Below are positions 35,413 to 52,003 of a stretch of 64,000 nucleotides of DNA, piece by piece. A model generated the notes under the pieces. The model searched no databases and was not told where the DNA came from. It saw only the letters and a program-made list of their open reading frames with translations. This stretch comes from Daphnia carinata (Eukaryota; Arthropoda; Branchiopoda; Diplostraca; Daphniidae), in the NCBI RefSeq assembly GCF_022539665.2, contig NC_081331.1:2328501-2392500 (forward strand), in the 5' to 3' direction. Within the stretch, counting starts at the first letter, position 1. Every line of letters begins with the position of its first letter. The position numbers and the translations under genes were made by a program.

Positions 35413-36338
35413 GACTCCCGCCATCTTTTTCTTAAAACAAACACTGAAAGTTATGAAAACGTGAGCGTCGTGCACGAGCTGATTGAGAAAACCATCCATC
35501 TCTGGGGCATGCAAAGCAAACAAAATGGTACATTTCTTGGACAATGCTAAACGTTTACACTTAAAAAGTATTCTGTTGCATAACATAGGTATTGTGCTCC
35601 ACGGGAATGCTTGTATGGATTCCATTTTGAATGGAAAAAAGCGTGATTTTCGGAATTTTATTTTGTTAGAGTCTACAATTCAAAAGGTTTCACGTATAAT
35701 ACGATTCCACACTGCAAGAGACAAAAGAAAGTGGGATACTAGCACGTCGGAATGGGAAACCCATCACGAAAAATTCATTGTGACGAAAGGTACGCATATG
35801 ATAGGCGATGCCACGACCAAGTGGCGCAAACATCCGCATTCTCATCTTAGCGTCTAGTAGTCGCCTGTGTAAATCGATGTTTGCCCCATAGCGTCCAATT
35901 TCGTACGATGACTAGCAAAGGAAACCTTTTAGTTGCGGAGCTCATGACTCGCTTGCCCATTTATTTCGAAACCGTGATTCGATATCTTGAATCATGGAAA
36001 GACATGACTTACGATTGCGGAGATCGGTAGCTGTATCAAAACGGTTTATTCTTCGATGGTTTTAAGAGGAAAAACTTTGAGTGGCACATGTGGTATTACT
36101 CACAATGACTGCTTTCTTCTCATAAAGTGTGACGGATTGCTTTCCTTAATAGCGTCTCCGCCTAGCCTCTCGCGAAGGCGACCGGGATAAAAGAATCGTA
36201 ATCGAAGTCGCCTCAGAGACTACGCCACCTGTTAACGTCGTCGGCAACTCCGTTGAGGGAATCGATGGCGGCAAACCATTCACTGGTATTGTTGTGATCT
36301 GTCTCTTGTGTCTGATCCCCACGAATAGTTTCATGTAA
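35413..36338 (+). CDS. Unrecognised candidate gene: several plus-strand exons with good splice sites
   Basis: Two segments have pyrimidine-rich acceptors, consensus donors and matching phase: 35413-35527 (contains SVVHELIEKTIHLWGMQSK) and 35670-35789 (contains DKRKWDTSTSEWETHHEKF). A third, about 35891-36025 (GNLLVAELMTRLPIYFETVI), follows a good acceptor but does not join in phase with the second. A fourth, 36153-36338, opens after ttgctttccttaatag and ends in a hydrophobic tail (GIVVICLLCLIP) followed by a stop 47 bases before the CHTF8 start. Only one frame is open in the first segment. No domain was recognised, no start Met is certain, and the full chain could not be joined. It could be a fast-evolving gene, exons of a longer transcript, or chance. 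Confidence 0.3.
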
Positions 36339-36385
36339 TTCTCGGGTGTTTATATCTTTGTGCTTAAGGTTTTTCGTAATAAAGA

Positions 36386-37196
36386 ATGCAAATCGTCATA
36401 CAATCGTAAGTGAGGGTAAAAACTACATTTATGGTGAATCATTGTTAGTTATACTAACCATCATCAACTATGCTCGATAGCTAGTGGCTTACTGCTATTC
36501 ATGCTTTCCATGCATACCACCTTCAATACTAGGAATGTCGGATTCATATTAGGAAGGCTTTAAAATCTAAAAAATTTTGAAAGTTGAAATTTTTTTAAAA
36601 AATGCTTTTGAGCTCAAGCCTTGTACAAAATGAAAAAAAAAAATGCCTGATTAGAAAAACATAAAAGTTCTATTTGTATTTAAACCAAAATCTAATGAAT
36701 CTTGACCGAATCACTACTTATTTTATGTTGGTGCTTTTTACCAGTCAATCATTTCAATTCATGCTATATTTAAAAACCTTATGTATAACTAATACCATGT
36801 TTGAATCCAAGAACAGGCAACATCACTGAGTATTCTATGATAGAATTCCAAGGTGATCTAGAAACTAAATCAGATGAGGCCTTGGGAGGTAAAATTATCG
36901 GTGATTTGCACTTTAATCATGAGGTAATTTAAATGCATAAAACTTAGGAAAAAGATTTATAAAGTTAACATTTTGATCAATCAATTGGATAGGGAAATCC
37001 TATTATGATTATTGGACACCATATCCTCCATGGAAAAGTTCAAGATCTTGATAAACCCCTGGTAGTTATCACGAAAGAAAATGATGGTATTCCCGAAAAC
37101 GATGTCAAATACGGTGTTACAGCAGTCATCAAAAGAAAGCTTATATTTAAGACTAGACCCAAACCGATTGTTGGCGAAACTACAAAGAAATTGTGA
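36386..37196 (+). CDS. CHTF8: CTF8, chromosome transmission fidelity factor 8
   Basis: Three exons (36386-36405, 36812-36923, 36993-37196) join in phase to 111 residues. The first exon is only 20 bases (MQIVIQ plus two bases). The protein matches CTF8 along its whole length: MQIVIQSTG, then GDLHFNHEGNPIMIIGHHIL, then KLIFKTRPKPI near the C-terminus. CTF8 binds CTF18 and DCC1 to form the alternative replication factor C clamp loader, which loads PCNA and supports sister-chromatid cohesion in the nucleus. The acceptor at 36811 (ccaag) was chosen over the nearby aacag because only it keeps phase and restores family sequence. The gene converges on NDUFV2, with stop codons about 75 bases apart. 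Confidence 0.92.
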
Positions 37197-37260
37197 TAAT
37201 TTTGTATGTATTCACTACCTTCATACACCACTTTTATGGGTAATCTTTACAGTAAAGCCA

Positions 37261-37266
37261 TTTATT
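37261..37266 (-). terminator. NDUFV2 polyadenylation signal (AATAAA on the minus strand)
   Basis: AATAAA lies only five bases after the NDUFV2 stop, so cleavage is expected about 15-25 bases further on, still short of the CHTF8 stop at 37196. This implies a very short 3' UTR. An ATTAAA on the plus strand near 37403 could serve CHTF8. Confidence 0.6.
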
Positions 37267-37271
37267 GTGAT

Positions 37272-38386
<1,115 letters not shown>

Positions 38387-39463
38387 CCCTTATATAGTCA
38401 ACCAACAAATTGGTTGTTTTTACGAAGATAGAATTTGATCACAAATCTACTAGCAGACCGACGGCACCATCAAATGTGCACTACCAGTTTGCCAACAAAA
38501 AGCAGCCGTTGGAAGAACACTTTGATAGCAGTGCAAGCAGCGCATAGCCGCTGCACTTTTCTATTGACCCCAATGGTACTTTCCATAATCGATATACACA
38601 AAGCTCCCAAATAATATCGATCTATCCGCGATCTATTACCACTTCACCGTTTACTAGTTCGAAAAACAAAACGTAGATTCACATCTGCATTTTCTATCAC
38701 AAACGAAATAATGAGATCTTAGCGCCTAAACGGCGTAATACCACTACCAGTGATCCTAAAAAATCAGTTTACTTCATCCGTTTCTGGTGCTTTGCATTCA
38801 AAAACTCACTGCCACGTAAAGGTCTAATTATATGACGAATACAGATTTAGATTCTACACTTATGACTGTAGGTCACTGGCCGTTAGCTTATCTCTAGGCA
38901 GTGTTCATTTAAAGTTTAAGACCCGTAAAATTTCTTCTGCTTTTTTCTTTTTCTGGGACTAGGTATTGGCCTAGAACCAATCAGGGGAGGCATTTTATGG
39001 CTACGGGTGGGCATTGGGGTTCAGAGCGCCAAATTTTTGGCCCAGTTGCCCCGAATCCAATTGAGCTCTGTGATCGGGGTTGCAACGCTGATAGCAACCA
39101 AGTGATTGGGTTAGAGTGAAGACCCCGCGCACAGGCAATTGAAGCGGATCTAGGACTCGGGCCCGATCATCTGAAAACCAGCATACTACCGGAAGGTACT
39201 AGCGCAAAGTTAAAAAAAATTGAAAACAACACATTTTACATGTGTCACGCAAGTATTGTCCAGGCTCGATCTCAGGTAATCGGGGCGAAACTGTCCAAGT
39301 CCTAGGTCAATCGCTACGCACAGCTAAATATAACGAAATCTGGCAAATCAGCACCTTCACTTTATCAACGCACAGTCAACAAAAACGTTTTAAGGCATCA
39401 ATTGCGTTAAATTAACTAAGAAGCTTCTTGCTTCAAAATTCCCTTTCGTTCTTGTTGGTCAAG
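38387..39463. promoter_or_regulatory. Shared upstream region of divergent NDUFV2 and ING genes
   Basis: NDUFV2 is transcribed leftwards and ING rightwards from this 1.1 kb interval. No coding exon was seen. A DRE-like atcgata sequence occurs near 38588. A stretch at about 39000-39330 has several short tcggggt/tcggggc-type near-repeats and is more GC-rich than its surroundings. A bidirectional promoter function is inferred from position only. Confidence 0.4.
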
Positions 39464-40726
39464 ATGCTCAACCAAGTTGCAGTCGAGGCTCTTTATTCGG
39501 CCACGTATTTAGAAAACTACCTTGACAGTGTCGAGAACTTGCCCAACGATCTCCAACGACACATTTCCAGAATGAGACAGCTGGACGTCGACTTCCAAGG
39601 TGTATTTTCACCAGAGTTATTTAGTTCCGTGAATTACCTCAGAGTTTGCTCGACTTTAGCCATTCTGCGGGACATTGAACACTACAGCGACGCAATCCAA
39701 AAGGGTCCAGAGGCGCAAGAAAATCAAGCAGATTCAGGTGATGAAAAACCAAGTGGCTCTGGCTTGACAGCCTCTTCTGGGGGGAATGCAGGTCACTGGA
39801 GGAAGCGGCTTTTGCAAAAAGTTCAGTCTGCCCTCATATCTTCATTAGAAATAGGAGATGAAAAACTGCAATTGGTGCAAACAATGCAGGATGTGGTGGA
39901 AAATAAATCAAGACAACTAGAAACTGACTGTAAAGCATTAGGTAAGTTATATTATAATGGTAGAATGAAAATATATGTAAAATTTGCAGTTATTACAGAG
40001 TTTAGTAAAGACAGAGAATCAACTGACTGCCCAAAGGATTATACTCCAAACAGTCGGGAGGTGAGTTCAGCAACTGGAGGAACTGCAGGCAATACAGGAG
40101 AAAGAACCAAAAGAGCAAGAAGAGCACGCCCAGATGTAAGTTTTTGTATTTATTTCACACTGACTTCTAAAGAACATTTTTTGCCTTCAGGATCGTGATT
40201 CTCCAGTCCCCACTACACCAGTAATTGTTGCTCCTTCTCAAAGGAAGACGTCAAATGCGACCAATTCAGCTACCGCATCAAGTAGATTATATTTTTTTAT
40301 TTCAACAAGGCAATAGAAAAACTTACTAAACATTTTCCGAATTGGTTTAGCTGGAGCTAAAAAGAAGAAACGTCGTTCGGGAAGAGAGAAGGAAAGAAGC
40401 GCTTCCCCTCAAGAAATCCCTATTGATCCGGACGAGCCAACATATTGCCTTTGCGATCAGGTGAGGATTTAACTATAATTCAAATGATATTCTATATATA
40501 TATATTTTTTTTGCGATAGGTTTCATTTGGTGAGATGATCGGATGTGACAACGACTTGTGCCCTATTGAATGGTTCCATTTTTCGTGCGTCCAGCTCACA
40601 ACAAAGCCGAAAGGCAAGTGGTACTGTCCGCGCTGTCGAGGTGACAGACCAACTGTCATGAAACCGAAAGCCCAGTTTTTAAAGGAGCTGGAAAGATACA
40701 ACAAAGAGAAAGAGGAAAAGGCCTAA
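39464..40726 (+). CDS. ING1/ING2-type inhibitor of growth protein with PHD finger
   Basis: Six exons join in phase: 39464-39599, 39660-39941, 39999-40135, 40191-40281, 40351-40460 and 40520-40726, about 320 residues. The N-terminal ING domain is clear ([19 protein letters not shown], then [15 protein letters not shown] after splicing, then [20 protein letters not shown]). A basic nuclear region ([16 protein letters not shown]) precedes a C-terminal C4HC3 PHD finger ([27 protein letters not shown]) that reads H3K4me3. ING proteins anchor histone acetylase or deacetylase complexes to chromatin. Met 39464 fits the family start better than the in-frame upstream codon at 39428. Introns 1 and 2 are 60 and 57 bases, both multiples of three without a stop, so unspliced RNA stays in frame. 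Splicing is supported because it restores family sequence across intron 1. Confidence 0.92.
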
Positions 40727-40838
40727 AATGTGTTTTTGTTGTGTGTGTCACTCTTATCTCCACCATCTCGTTTTCTTATCACTTGTGTATGTATAAATCA
40801 GAAAAAAGACTGCCTCCTTGTTATGTGTAGGTAAAAAG

Positions 40839-40872
<34 letters not shown>

Positions 40873-40897
40873 TGTATTTCGTCAAAGTTTAAATAAA
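40839..40897 (+). terminator. ING 3' UTR: 28-base T run followed by AATAAA
   Basis: A T run at 40839-40866 is followed by an AATAAA hexamer at 40892-40897, about 165 bases after the ING stop. The hexamer is the likely polyadenylation signal. The T-run length may be imprecise. Confidence 0.65.
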
Positions 40898-41199
40898 GAC
40901 GCTCTACTTTCTACTCCCGTGTCATGGGGAGATGGGGGATTGGTGAATAAAGTCAGCTGGAACGTGTTAAATCACCCACGATTTGGCATCGCCGTCTGTA
41001 GCAGATGAATTTCCCGACAAGAGAAAACTGAAAACAGTATAGTAAGAGTATCCTCGGGAAAGGGTGTATAATTTGCGTTGTTTGGTATTTATTATGAAAA
41101 TTTTCGTCAACGAGCCCGTTTCGAATAAACTGTCGAAATTTCAGTGACAACTATTCAGAAAAAAAAACAATTAAAAAGAGCTCTTTCATGGTTTGCAAA
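40898..41199. other. Intergenic region between ING and USP47
   Basis: About 300 bases in which no coding exon was seen. It should contain the USP47 promoter and leader. An in-frame upstream ATG at 41188 would add four residues to USP47. Confidence 0.45.
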
Positions 41200-44100
41200 A
41201 TGGTTCCAGGTGATAACACTGCTGTCAACGACTCGGTAAGGAACACAAATTCTTGTCTCTTTCAGCCATTTGTCGCCTGTGTAGAAATCGAATGACGCAC
41301 TTAATTTATCTTTCTTTCATTTTTGTTTTATTGAAAGATAGCAATTTTAAAAAGATCATTAAAGACATTTAGCAACATTCATTTAAATATTTGCAATCTG
41401 TACTGGATAGTCCTATCTTAAACTGTAAGTATAGGCTCCATGGTAGTAACCAAGCTTTATAGGTTAAACTTTTAAACTCCTAATATTTTATGATTTACCA
41501 CATAGCTTTATGCTTAGAAGAGTCCCAAATGTATTTCAAAAGGAGAAGTTAAATTTTTCCCATAGATTTTTCAACAAATGAAACCATAAGATGGGAAAAG
41601 TTTGTCATCAAGTATGCCTATCATAAGAGTATTTAGAAGCAGTATGATGTGTGCTATTTCAGCAGAAGTTGGTCTTCATCCTGTTCAGTCCCTAGTGCCA
41701 AGAACAGCTTGCATCCAACACTCTTCTTGTGTTATTAATAGACTACCCTTCAGCCTGAATATTGAAAAAAGAACTCTGTTTCTAGCAGTATGCACGTTCT
41801 TCGACAGACTGGACCGTGGGCAGGACTGTCGTCCTGTCGTGCACTAGTTTTTTTTTGTTTGTTTTTTTTGTCCCATGATGCTCTCGTCTGCAAATTCTTA
41901 GACTAATGCATATGTATCGGTTTTACATGTCACTTCTTCTAGGAAAGCATGATTTTTAGTGTCAATCCGAGTGCAAGTTCATCTAGTGGTCAAGATGGAG
42001 AGATACGGATGGCTTTAATAGTCGTTCAGGATATGACTACAGCTACACTGCAAATTGGCCATACAAGCCTTTCGTTGGCCTCCACTGCGTCAGTAAAAAC
42101 ATTAGTGCAGCAGGTCGCCACATCAGCAAATTATATGAACGGCACGTTCTCCTTACTTTTACAGCCAACAAGTTCGGAAGCTAGTTCTGTAAGTGCAACG
42201 TTTTGACAACTTCTACCTAAATTGCTAGGCTTATATCGAAATTTTCATTTTTGTTTGAAGGTTCTGCTGAATGAACGTCTTCATGAGACGCTCGAAGCTG
42301 TCGGCTTTGTATGTGATAATGGGCATACAAGAAACAATCTTATCATCGCTAACACCGGTTCTGAACCCCCTAAAAGGGAATCACCCGTCAAACCAGAATT
42401 GTCTACATTTTGTTCGAAACGAACCATGGATCGTACCACAGATTCAAAGACAACATTGTCGAATAGAACATGCTCCAAAATAATCACAGATTCTTCTCCA
42501 GATGGCGATGTCAGACCGACAGATAGAATTAGCGACATGCATTCTTCCCGCCGAAGAGGTATTCGAAATCACATAGATTTGTCTGATGCTTTTCTGTAAA
42601 TCAATCTTGATTCATTTTAGGATTCGTGGGTTTAGTGAACCAAGCAATGACATGTTACCTCAACAGTTTAATCCAAACGTTGTTCATGACACCAGAATTC
42701 CGTAATGCCATGTACCGTTGGCGTTTTGATGGAACAGAAGACGAACAAGCCAAGTCGATCCCCTTTCAGTTGCAAAGTTTATTTCTCAAGCTGCAAACGA
42801 CGGACAAGTCATCTATAGGGACGACTAATTTGACAAGGAGTTTCGGTTGGGACTCTAGTGAAGCCTGGCAGCAGCATGACATTCAGGAACTCTGTCGAGT
42901 CATGTTTGACGCTCTCGAGCACAAATTCAAAAATACGGAGCAATCAGACCTGATCTCCCGCCTCTACGAAGGCAAAATGATGGACTATGTTCGCTGCTTA
43001 GAATGCCGAACAGATAAAGCGCGCGAAGACACTTTCCTCGGTATGTAAAAATTTAATTTGTTAAAAAATCTTGATTATGCCACTCGTGAAGGTTATTTTC
43101 CTTAGATATCCCGCTCCCAGTTCGTCCCTTTGGGTCTCAGACGGCATACGCCTCAATTGAAGAGGCATTAAAGGCATTTGTGGCACCTGAAACGCTGGAC
43201 GGCAATAACCAGTATTGGTGCGAAAAATGCGGGAAAAAGTGTGACGCTCACAAGGGTCTCAAGTTTTCACGTTTCCCCTACTTATTAACTTTACACCTCA
43301 AGCGATTCGATTTTGATTATACAACACTTCATCGCATAAAATTGAACGACAAGGTCACCTTCCCAGAATTCCTACATTTAGACTCGCTTCTCGTTGATGA
43401 TCGAAATAGTGATGCAAACGCTTCTAATAAAGACTCCCAAGATACGGCCATTGAAGACTCAATGTCTGAAGCTAGCGGGTCGTCGCGTGCAAATTCGAGT
43501 AACGGAATCGAATCTCAAGTTCGTGTGTATCTTACTTTTTTGTTTTCCCAAACGTTGATTAACACTACATATTTTTTGCCTGTTGCAGGACGACGACGAA
43601 GGGATTGATGTGAGAACTGAAGGGTGTACATCGAGCACGTCTTGCGCTTCAGGTGCCAGCGGTGGCGAACAGAATCGAAAGAATCGCGGACAGGGCCAAT
43701 ACAACTACGAATTGTTTTCCATCATGATCCATTCTGGCAGCGCTTCCGGCGGCCACTATTACGCTTATATTAAAGATTTCCCTACACGTGAATGGTATGA
43801 TTTGAGATATAACTTTATTTTACAGTATCCATATTTAAATCTATGTTTCGCGAATAGGCACTGTTTCAACGACCAGACGGTGTCGAGCATCACCTACGAC
43901 GATATCAGAAAGACGTACGGTGGTGGACCCTCGCGCAGTGCCGGATATTTTACCAGTGCCTATACTTCTAGTACAAACGCGTATATGCTTATGTACAGAC
44001 AGGTGAGAATTTTATCCTACCAATTGAAGCTCTTAATTTTGGCAATGCTAAAAAAATTTTCTGATACCAGATTGATAAAGAACGTAACGTGAATTTCATG

Positions 44101-46701
44101 TCCCCGAGTGAATTTCCCGAGCACCTTCAACAGCTACTCCGACGTATGCAAGAAGAAGAAAAAAGCCAACGGGCGGTCGAGGAACAGGAAAGGAACAGTT
44201 GCCGTATTCAGTTATACTGCCATCATCCAAAACGTGGTCGCATTGACCTTCCGTTAAAACTCCACAAAGAAATTACCCTGCGCCAAGCCGTTTCAATCGC
44301 ATATGAGCAAATTGGCGATCTGTCCGATATTGGCGTCCCGTTGAGCCGCTGTCGGCTAGTCAAGTATAACGAGCATTACGACAATGTAGAGTGCAGCTGG
44401 GATAGCCGAATGGACGATACAGTCGACGATATCTTTGACGGAGTTCGATCTTCCTACAAGTTTGACTTGCTCCTAGAAATCGTGCCAGAAGGGCAAACGT
44501 TTCAAATTTATGCTCCTGGAAGTCTTATTGCCAAGGTCATTATGGTGGATGTCGATGCAAAAGAACAACTTCATCTGCCAGTTTCCATTCGTATGCCTTT
44601 CAGCAGTACGGTTCAAGATCTTAAGCTCAGCATAAAATGTAAGCGCTTGGAAGTCTAACATTTAATCATTCTATGCTTTATTTGAAACTTTTCTTTTTAA
44701 TTATTAAATTCCAGCTACCATGAATATTACCGAGGATCCCGATCACATCCATCTAGTAACTATCAATTATTCTAACGAGTTACGTAGATTGACGCAAAAA
44801 GACCGTAGTTTAAGGAGCGAAGGCTTCCAGAGAGCGGAGAAGGTATACGTTACCGTATTTCCCTCCAGCGACGAGAACGAATTCTTAGCGTCCTGCAAGC
44901 CACGCCTGTATGACCTTATCGATCAATACGAAAATGCCTTGACCGTGCGTATGACGCTACCTAAGGCCGATAAAGAGACACTAGATCGCTTGGGTATCGA
45001 TATAGCTGTTCCTGCAATCCCCACGGCTTCCAATTCTCCAAACGCAGCCAGAACAGCTTCACCCATGGAGTCGTACAGTCCCGAGGATGCGGCTTCGGAC
45101 GACTCCCTTTCCCATCTGGAGCGTGAACGCGCCCTGTCCGAGGGCGAGGAAGAAGAAGAAGAAAATCGTCGACGTCGTCTAGGAGACATTGACGACTTTG
45201 CTGTAAACTCCGCCAACTCCCAAGAATGCTATTCAGAAGGCGAAGAACTTCCTCAGCGTCTTCCTAATTCTACCTCATCTGCCTCAGCCAGTGAAGACAG
45301 CAGCTTGAGCTTGACTAATAGTGAACGTACCCTATTAGGTGATCCTCCTGAGATAGGAGAAGAGGATTGCGATGTTGAGATCGGCCTTGCCTCCCGAAGA
45401 AGGAACGCTTTAGTTCAAGCGGGGCCTGAATCTGTTGATTCCGTACCGGAGCTGGAACCTGTCAAATATTTTTTCAAGGTATCTGAGATTTTCAGTGTGT
45501 GTTTTTGAGCAATTAAAATCAATTCTGTTTTAGGTGATTTCAAACAGGGAAGATGCAGACGAGAAAATCTGCACAGCCATGGTTGACAAACGAATTCCAT
45601 TGGCAAGTTTCAAATCTGAACTAGAGGTGCTCCTCAACGTTCCCGCCGAGTTTCTCTTACTATACAAGAAGACCCCCACAACGGCATCGACGTTCGGCAC
45701 AACTGAACGTGAATGGGCTCAACAAAACGAGACGTTGGAAACCCTAGGAGATGACCCACAAATAGCTGTTCGACTTGGTAGGGCACTTAGACCAGGTGAA
45801 GTCCGCGGAAAAATTTATCAACTGAAAATCAATGATGGTCCAGAGCGAACACAGTTATTGTTTGAATGGGTGTTGTCATCCGGTATTCAAATCGGAAAAA
45901 TGAAACGAGACATTTTGGCCGAATTGAAGAGTCGTCACGGTGTTGAAATCCCTCCTGAGAAGTAATAAGTTTTTCTGCATAAGACTGTCCATGTCCACTA
46001 TATTTACCATAAATGTTTTCGAATGATTTAGATGTGTTTTGCGCAAGAAGCACTGGCGCACACCTTCGACTGTCTATGGGGACGAAAATGAAGTACTGGA
46101 TACGGAATTGCTGTACATTTTCAAAAATTGGGAAATGTTTTTACAAATATTGGATGTGAATGACCCTCATGACGTTGCGTCCAAATATCGAGGAGCTGAA
46201 ACTGTCATTTTCACCCGTCGATGGCGACCGAGCACATTTACGTTGGAACCGTTTGTTGACACACCTCTAACCGAATTTAATCGTATTGTACTTGGAAAAA
46301 TATTGTTTGAAATGAGCGGTTTAAAACCAGATCAGATCGAGATAACTAAGGCACCTGGGACGTTCCCATGCGAAGGGTCCCTTCTAGGAATCCACGACGA
46401 TATTACATGGGTGCCGTTGCTGACGACTGATTCTGACGACGACGGCTCCTTCAAATACCCTTGCTCTGTGCAGACGGACGGCGATATAGTCTATTGGCGA
46501 GAGAAAGGCGAACCGCTCAAGAAGCTGACGGAACAGGAGCGCAGAGAAATTCTCAGCCGAGAGAATACCGATACAAACGTCTCCGGAACTTCCTATCCAT
46601 CTGTATCCGCTTCACCTCGCAAGGAACGGCCGCTAAGAATCTTTATAGATTCGCCTAAATCCACCAGCGTAAAAGAAACGGTTGAACCCGAGTTGGATTG
46701 A
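41200..46701 (+). CDS. USP47: USP47, ubiquitin carboxyl-terminal hydrolase 47
   Basis: Eleven exons join in phase: 41200-41235, 41943-42188, 42261-42558, 42621-43040, 43106-43518, 43589-43794, 43858-44002, 44071-44638, 44715-45478, 45534-45961 and 46032-46701, about 1,397 residues, close to the vertebrate protein. The start MVPGDN matches the family. The catalytic Cys box is [20 protein letters not shown] near residue 205. The zinc-ribbon-like CLEC and CEKCGKKC pairs, [13 protein letters not shown], and the catalytic His box [16 protein letters not shown] near residue 527 follow. The long C-terminal half has ubiquitin-like repeats, an acidic Ser-rich insert (near [13 protein letters not shown]) and the family ending [16 protein letters not shown]47 deubiquitinates DNA polymerase beta and other targets and controls stability of repair and signalling proteins. 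Intron 1 (707 bases) has no supported exon. Confidence 0.95.
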
Positions 46702-47848
46702 TCCTACAAAGCTATATATATAAATATATATGAAGTATATACCTCTCGATGATAATTCTATTCAAATGGAGCGTTAGAATTTTTTCATGAGCATCTTTAA
46801 AAGGCAATGGATGAAGCATGTGCTGAAAAGCAATTTTCTTTTCTTAACCTTTCCCTTGCTCTATTTCGCTACGCTCTCATTCAACAACAAATCTTCTTCT
46901 CAAACACGCAGCCTTATATGGACAAAGTAATAATAAAGGAAAACTATTTGTCACGAGAAATATCGTTTTTCATTATTCTAAAAAACGGAATGTTGCGAAA
47001 TGTTCATTACCGTTACGTTCAAAACTAAGATAGGTTTCAATACCCTATCGATTCAGAGAGCGTATTATCCTTTTGCTATTTGCGTAACATTATCGGGTCG
47101 GCCTAATTAACGCCACCCCACAGCGTCGGTCCTGAGCCCTACATATTACGTGAACCAAGTTCGGGGGTGAACGTGGGGTGAAACGGTCATCATTTTTAAA
47201 ACGTTTCGACAAAAAAAAAGCTTGGCTACTATGCTGCCATCTGTCGCCTGGAGAGTTTCGTTAACGACATCCCTCTCAACTTCTCGGGCAAGCTTGCAGT
47301 CAGCCATTTTGACTGAATTCTTCGATAAATCCGCCTGTGCTTCGTTTCATCAGCTGCACGTTTCTTAATTTGGGTGGAGTTTAAGACTCTTCTAAGGTAA
47401 TTTTCTTCAATTTTTGTTTCGAGATAATATAGAATTTGGTTTTGTGTTGCACGAAACATGGACATCGTCTATTTAGCAATCAGGCACACGAGCTAAAGGG
47501 CCGCCGAGGTTGTCGTGCTGTTGCTTTTTCCCCCACAACGAATTTGCTGTCTTTTAACGGCGCGACGCAACGCTGCATTAAAAGCATATTTTACATTCAA
47601 ATTGCTTTGGTTTATTTTGACGTAGAATAACTCAGTTGATCTCGTTCTGTATGTCTAATTTCGGGTCATGTTGGCTACCTTTTGCTATGTTCTAACGTGT
47701 TCAAGTACCCAACTTTTTCACTTCCAAATTTATCTAAAGCCATTTTTCGTATTTCCTTCTGAACGTAAAGTTTTACAGAGGGGAGCCGGTAAAGGTTTTA
47801 CGTATATCAATTCAAATTTTATTTTATTTTTGGCTTCATAGGTTGGAG
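46702..47848. other. Intergenic region between USP47 and the C2H2 gene
   Basis: This holds the USP47 3' UTR, with an AATAAA near 46931, and the promoter and possible untranslated first exon of the next gene. An acceptor-like ttcatag lies just before the start at 47849. Open frames here have no domain features. Confidence 0.5.
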
Positions 47849-50840
<2,992 letters not shown>

Positions 50841-51229
50841 ATCAGTTGATGCAGTGGCAAGCGTCCTAGTATTCTCAGGTGTGTGCGCATGGAATCGCCA
50901 TACGTTGGGATCTGTCATTTCCTTCCTGATTTCGAAGATTATCATTGCATAGAAAATTTTTGAGCTTCTCCTATTGAACCGTTGCCCCTTGTACAGATGT
51001 TGTACCATGACATAGAACAGCAGTGGAAATACAACAGGGAAACAAAACTTGTTTCGTATTTGGTTGTCTTCATCGTCTAAGCGCCAAAGAATACCGACAG
51101 GATTGAGTACTGAACTTACTTCATATGAAATGCATTGTTATATGCACACTCATATGGTCTCATTAAAAAAAAATTTTATCTTATTAATCAAGTTTATTTC
51201 CTTGGGTTTAAACAAAAATGTAATGCTAT

Positions 51230-52003
51230 TCAATTTTCCAAGAACGAGACGAATTGGGTAAGACTTTGCAATTGATCTTCATTTCGCATCAATGGGATAT
51301 TTGCAGGTGTCGGTCGTTTAGGTATAATTAACTGGGAGGCCGGATCGCACGTCCATCCTTGTTCTGCTTGTAACTTAGCAAGTAGTTTTTCTGCATCTTC
51401 TGGATAGTCTACATAACCAACCAAGTCTGCAAATGTGGTTGAAGTTATGGAAAGATATGCTTTTCCTAAGCCAAGTTAAAGATTTCATAAGAAAACAGAA
51501 AACAGAGTTTGATTTAAAATTTTACAAACTACCTATGAGCTGTAGTGATTTTTGTCGAAGATTTTCTTCAAGAGATGTCATGTAAGGTTCAATTGATGGA
51601 GGCCATTTGGTGGTCCTAATAAGTCTAAATACTGCATTGTGCTCCTTTAACCATAGTTTCTGACCTACTTCCCAGATTTGACCAAGCAATGGAACTGAGG
51701 TTTTCTCTTCATTTGAGATTCGCTTCCACAGAAATTTGGCATTGCACCTGCAACCACAGTAAAATTCATTTTTATTATAGATTATTTAAGAAAATTATCA
51801 ATGTACTTACAAGTCTAAATTGCACAAGTATATGCTAAGCAACTGGCAATGCAAATCTCCTAATGCCAAGTCATTCGCACCCTATGAGATACGAACGATT
51901 AGACGAACGACAGATGATTTCGTAAACAGGGGGTAAATACCTCGAGTTCCTGCTTTTCTAGTTCTTGTGCAGTACTTTCAAATAAAACTATTTTGGACGA
52001 CAT
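51230..52003 (-). CDS. COPS8: COP9 signalosome subunit 8
   Basis: Four minus-strand exons join in phase: 52003-51941, 51881-51811, 51747-51533 and 51465-51230, about 194 residues (vertebrate CSN8 about 209). Family features are clear along the length: LHCQLLSIYLCNLDLCNAKFLWKRI, then LGQIWEVGQKLW, then SITSTTFADLVGY and the C-terminal QLQSLTQFVSFLEN. CSN8 is the smallest PCI-domain subunit of the COP9 signalosome, which removes NEDD8 from cullins and so regulates cullin-RING ligases. The start Met gives MSSKIVLFESTAQELEKQ. The gene converges on the C2H2 gene, with about 390 bases between stop codons, so 3' UTRs probably approach or overlap. Confidence 0.93.

Noticed and set aside
41602-41847. 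81-codon plus-strand frame in USP47 intron 1
   Set aside because: No splice sites in phase with USP47 and no domain. Probably intronic chance.
43459-45216. Antisense open frames opposite USP47 exons
   Set aside because: Mirror images of Ser/Asp/Glu-rich coding sequence. The plus strand is clearly coding.
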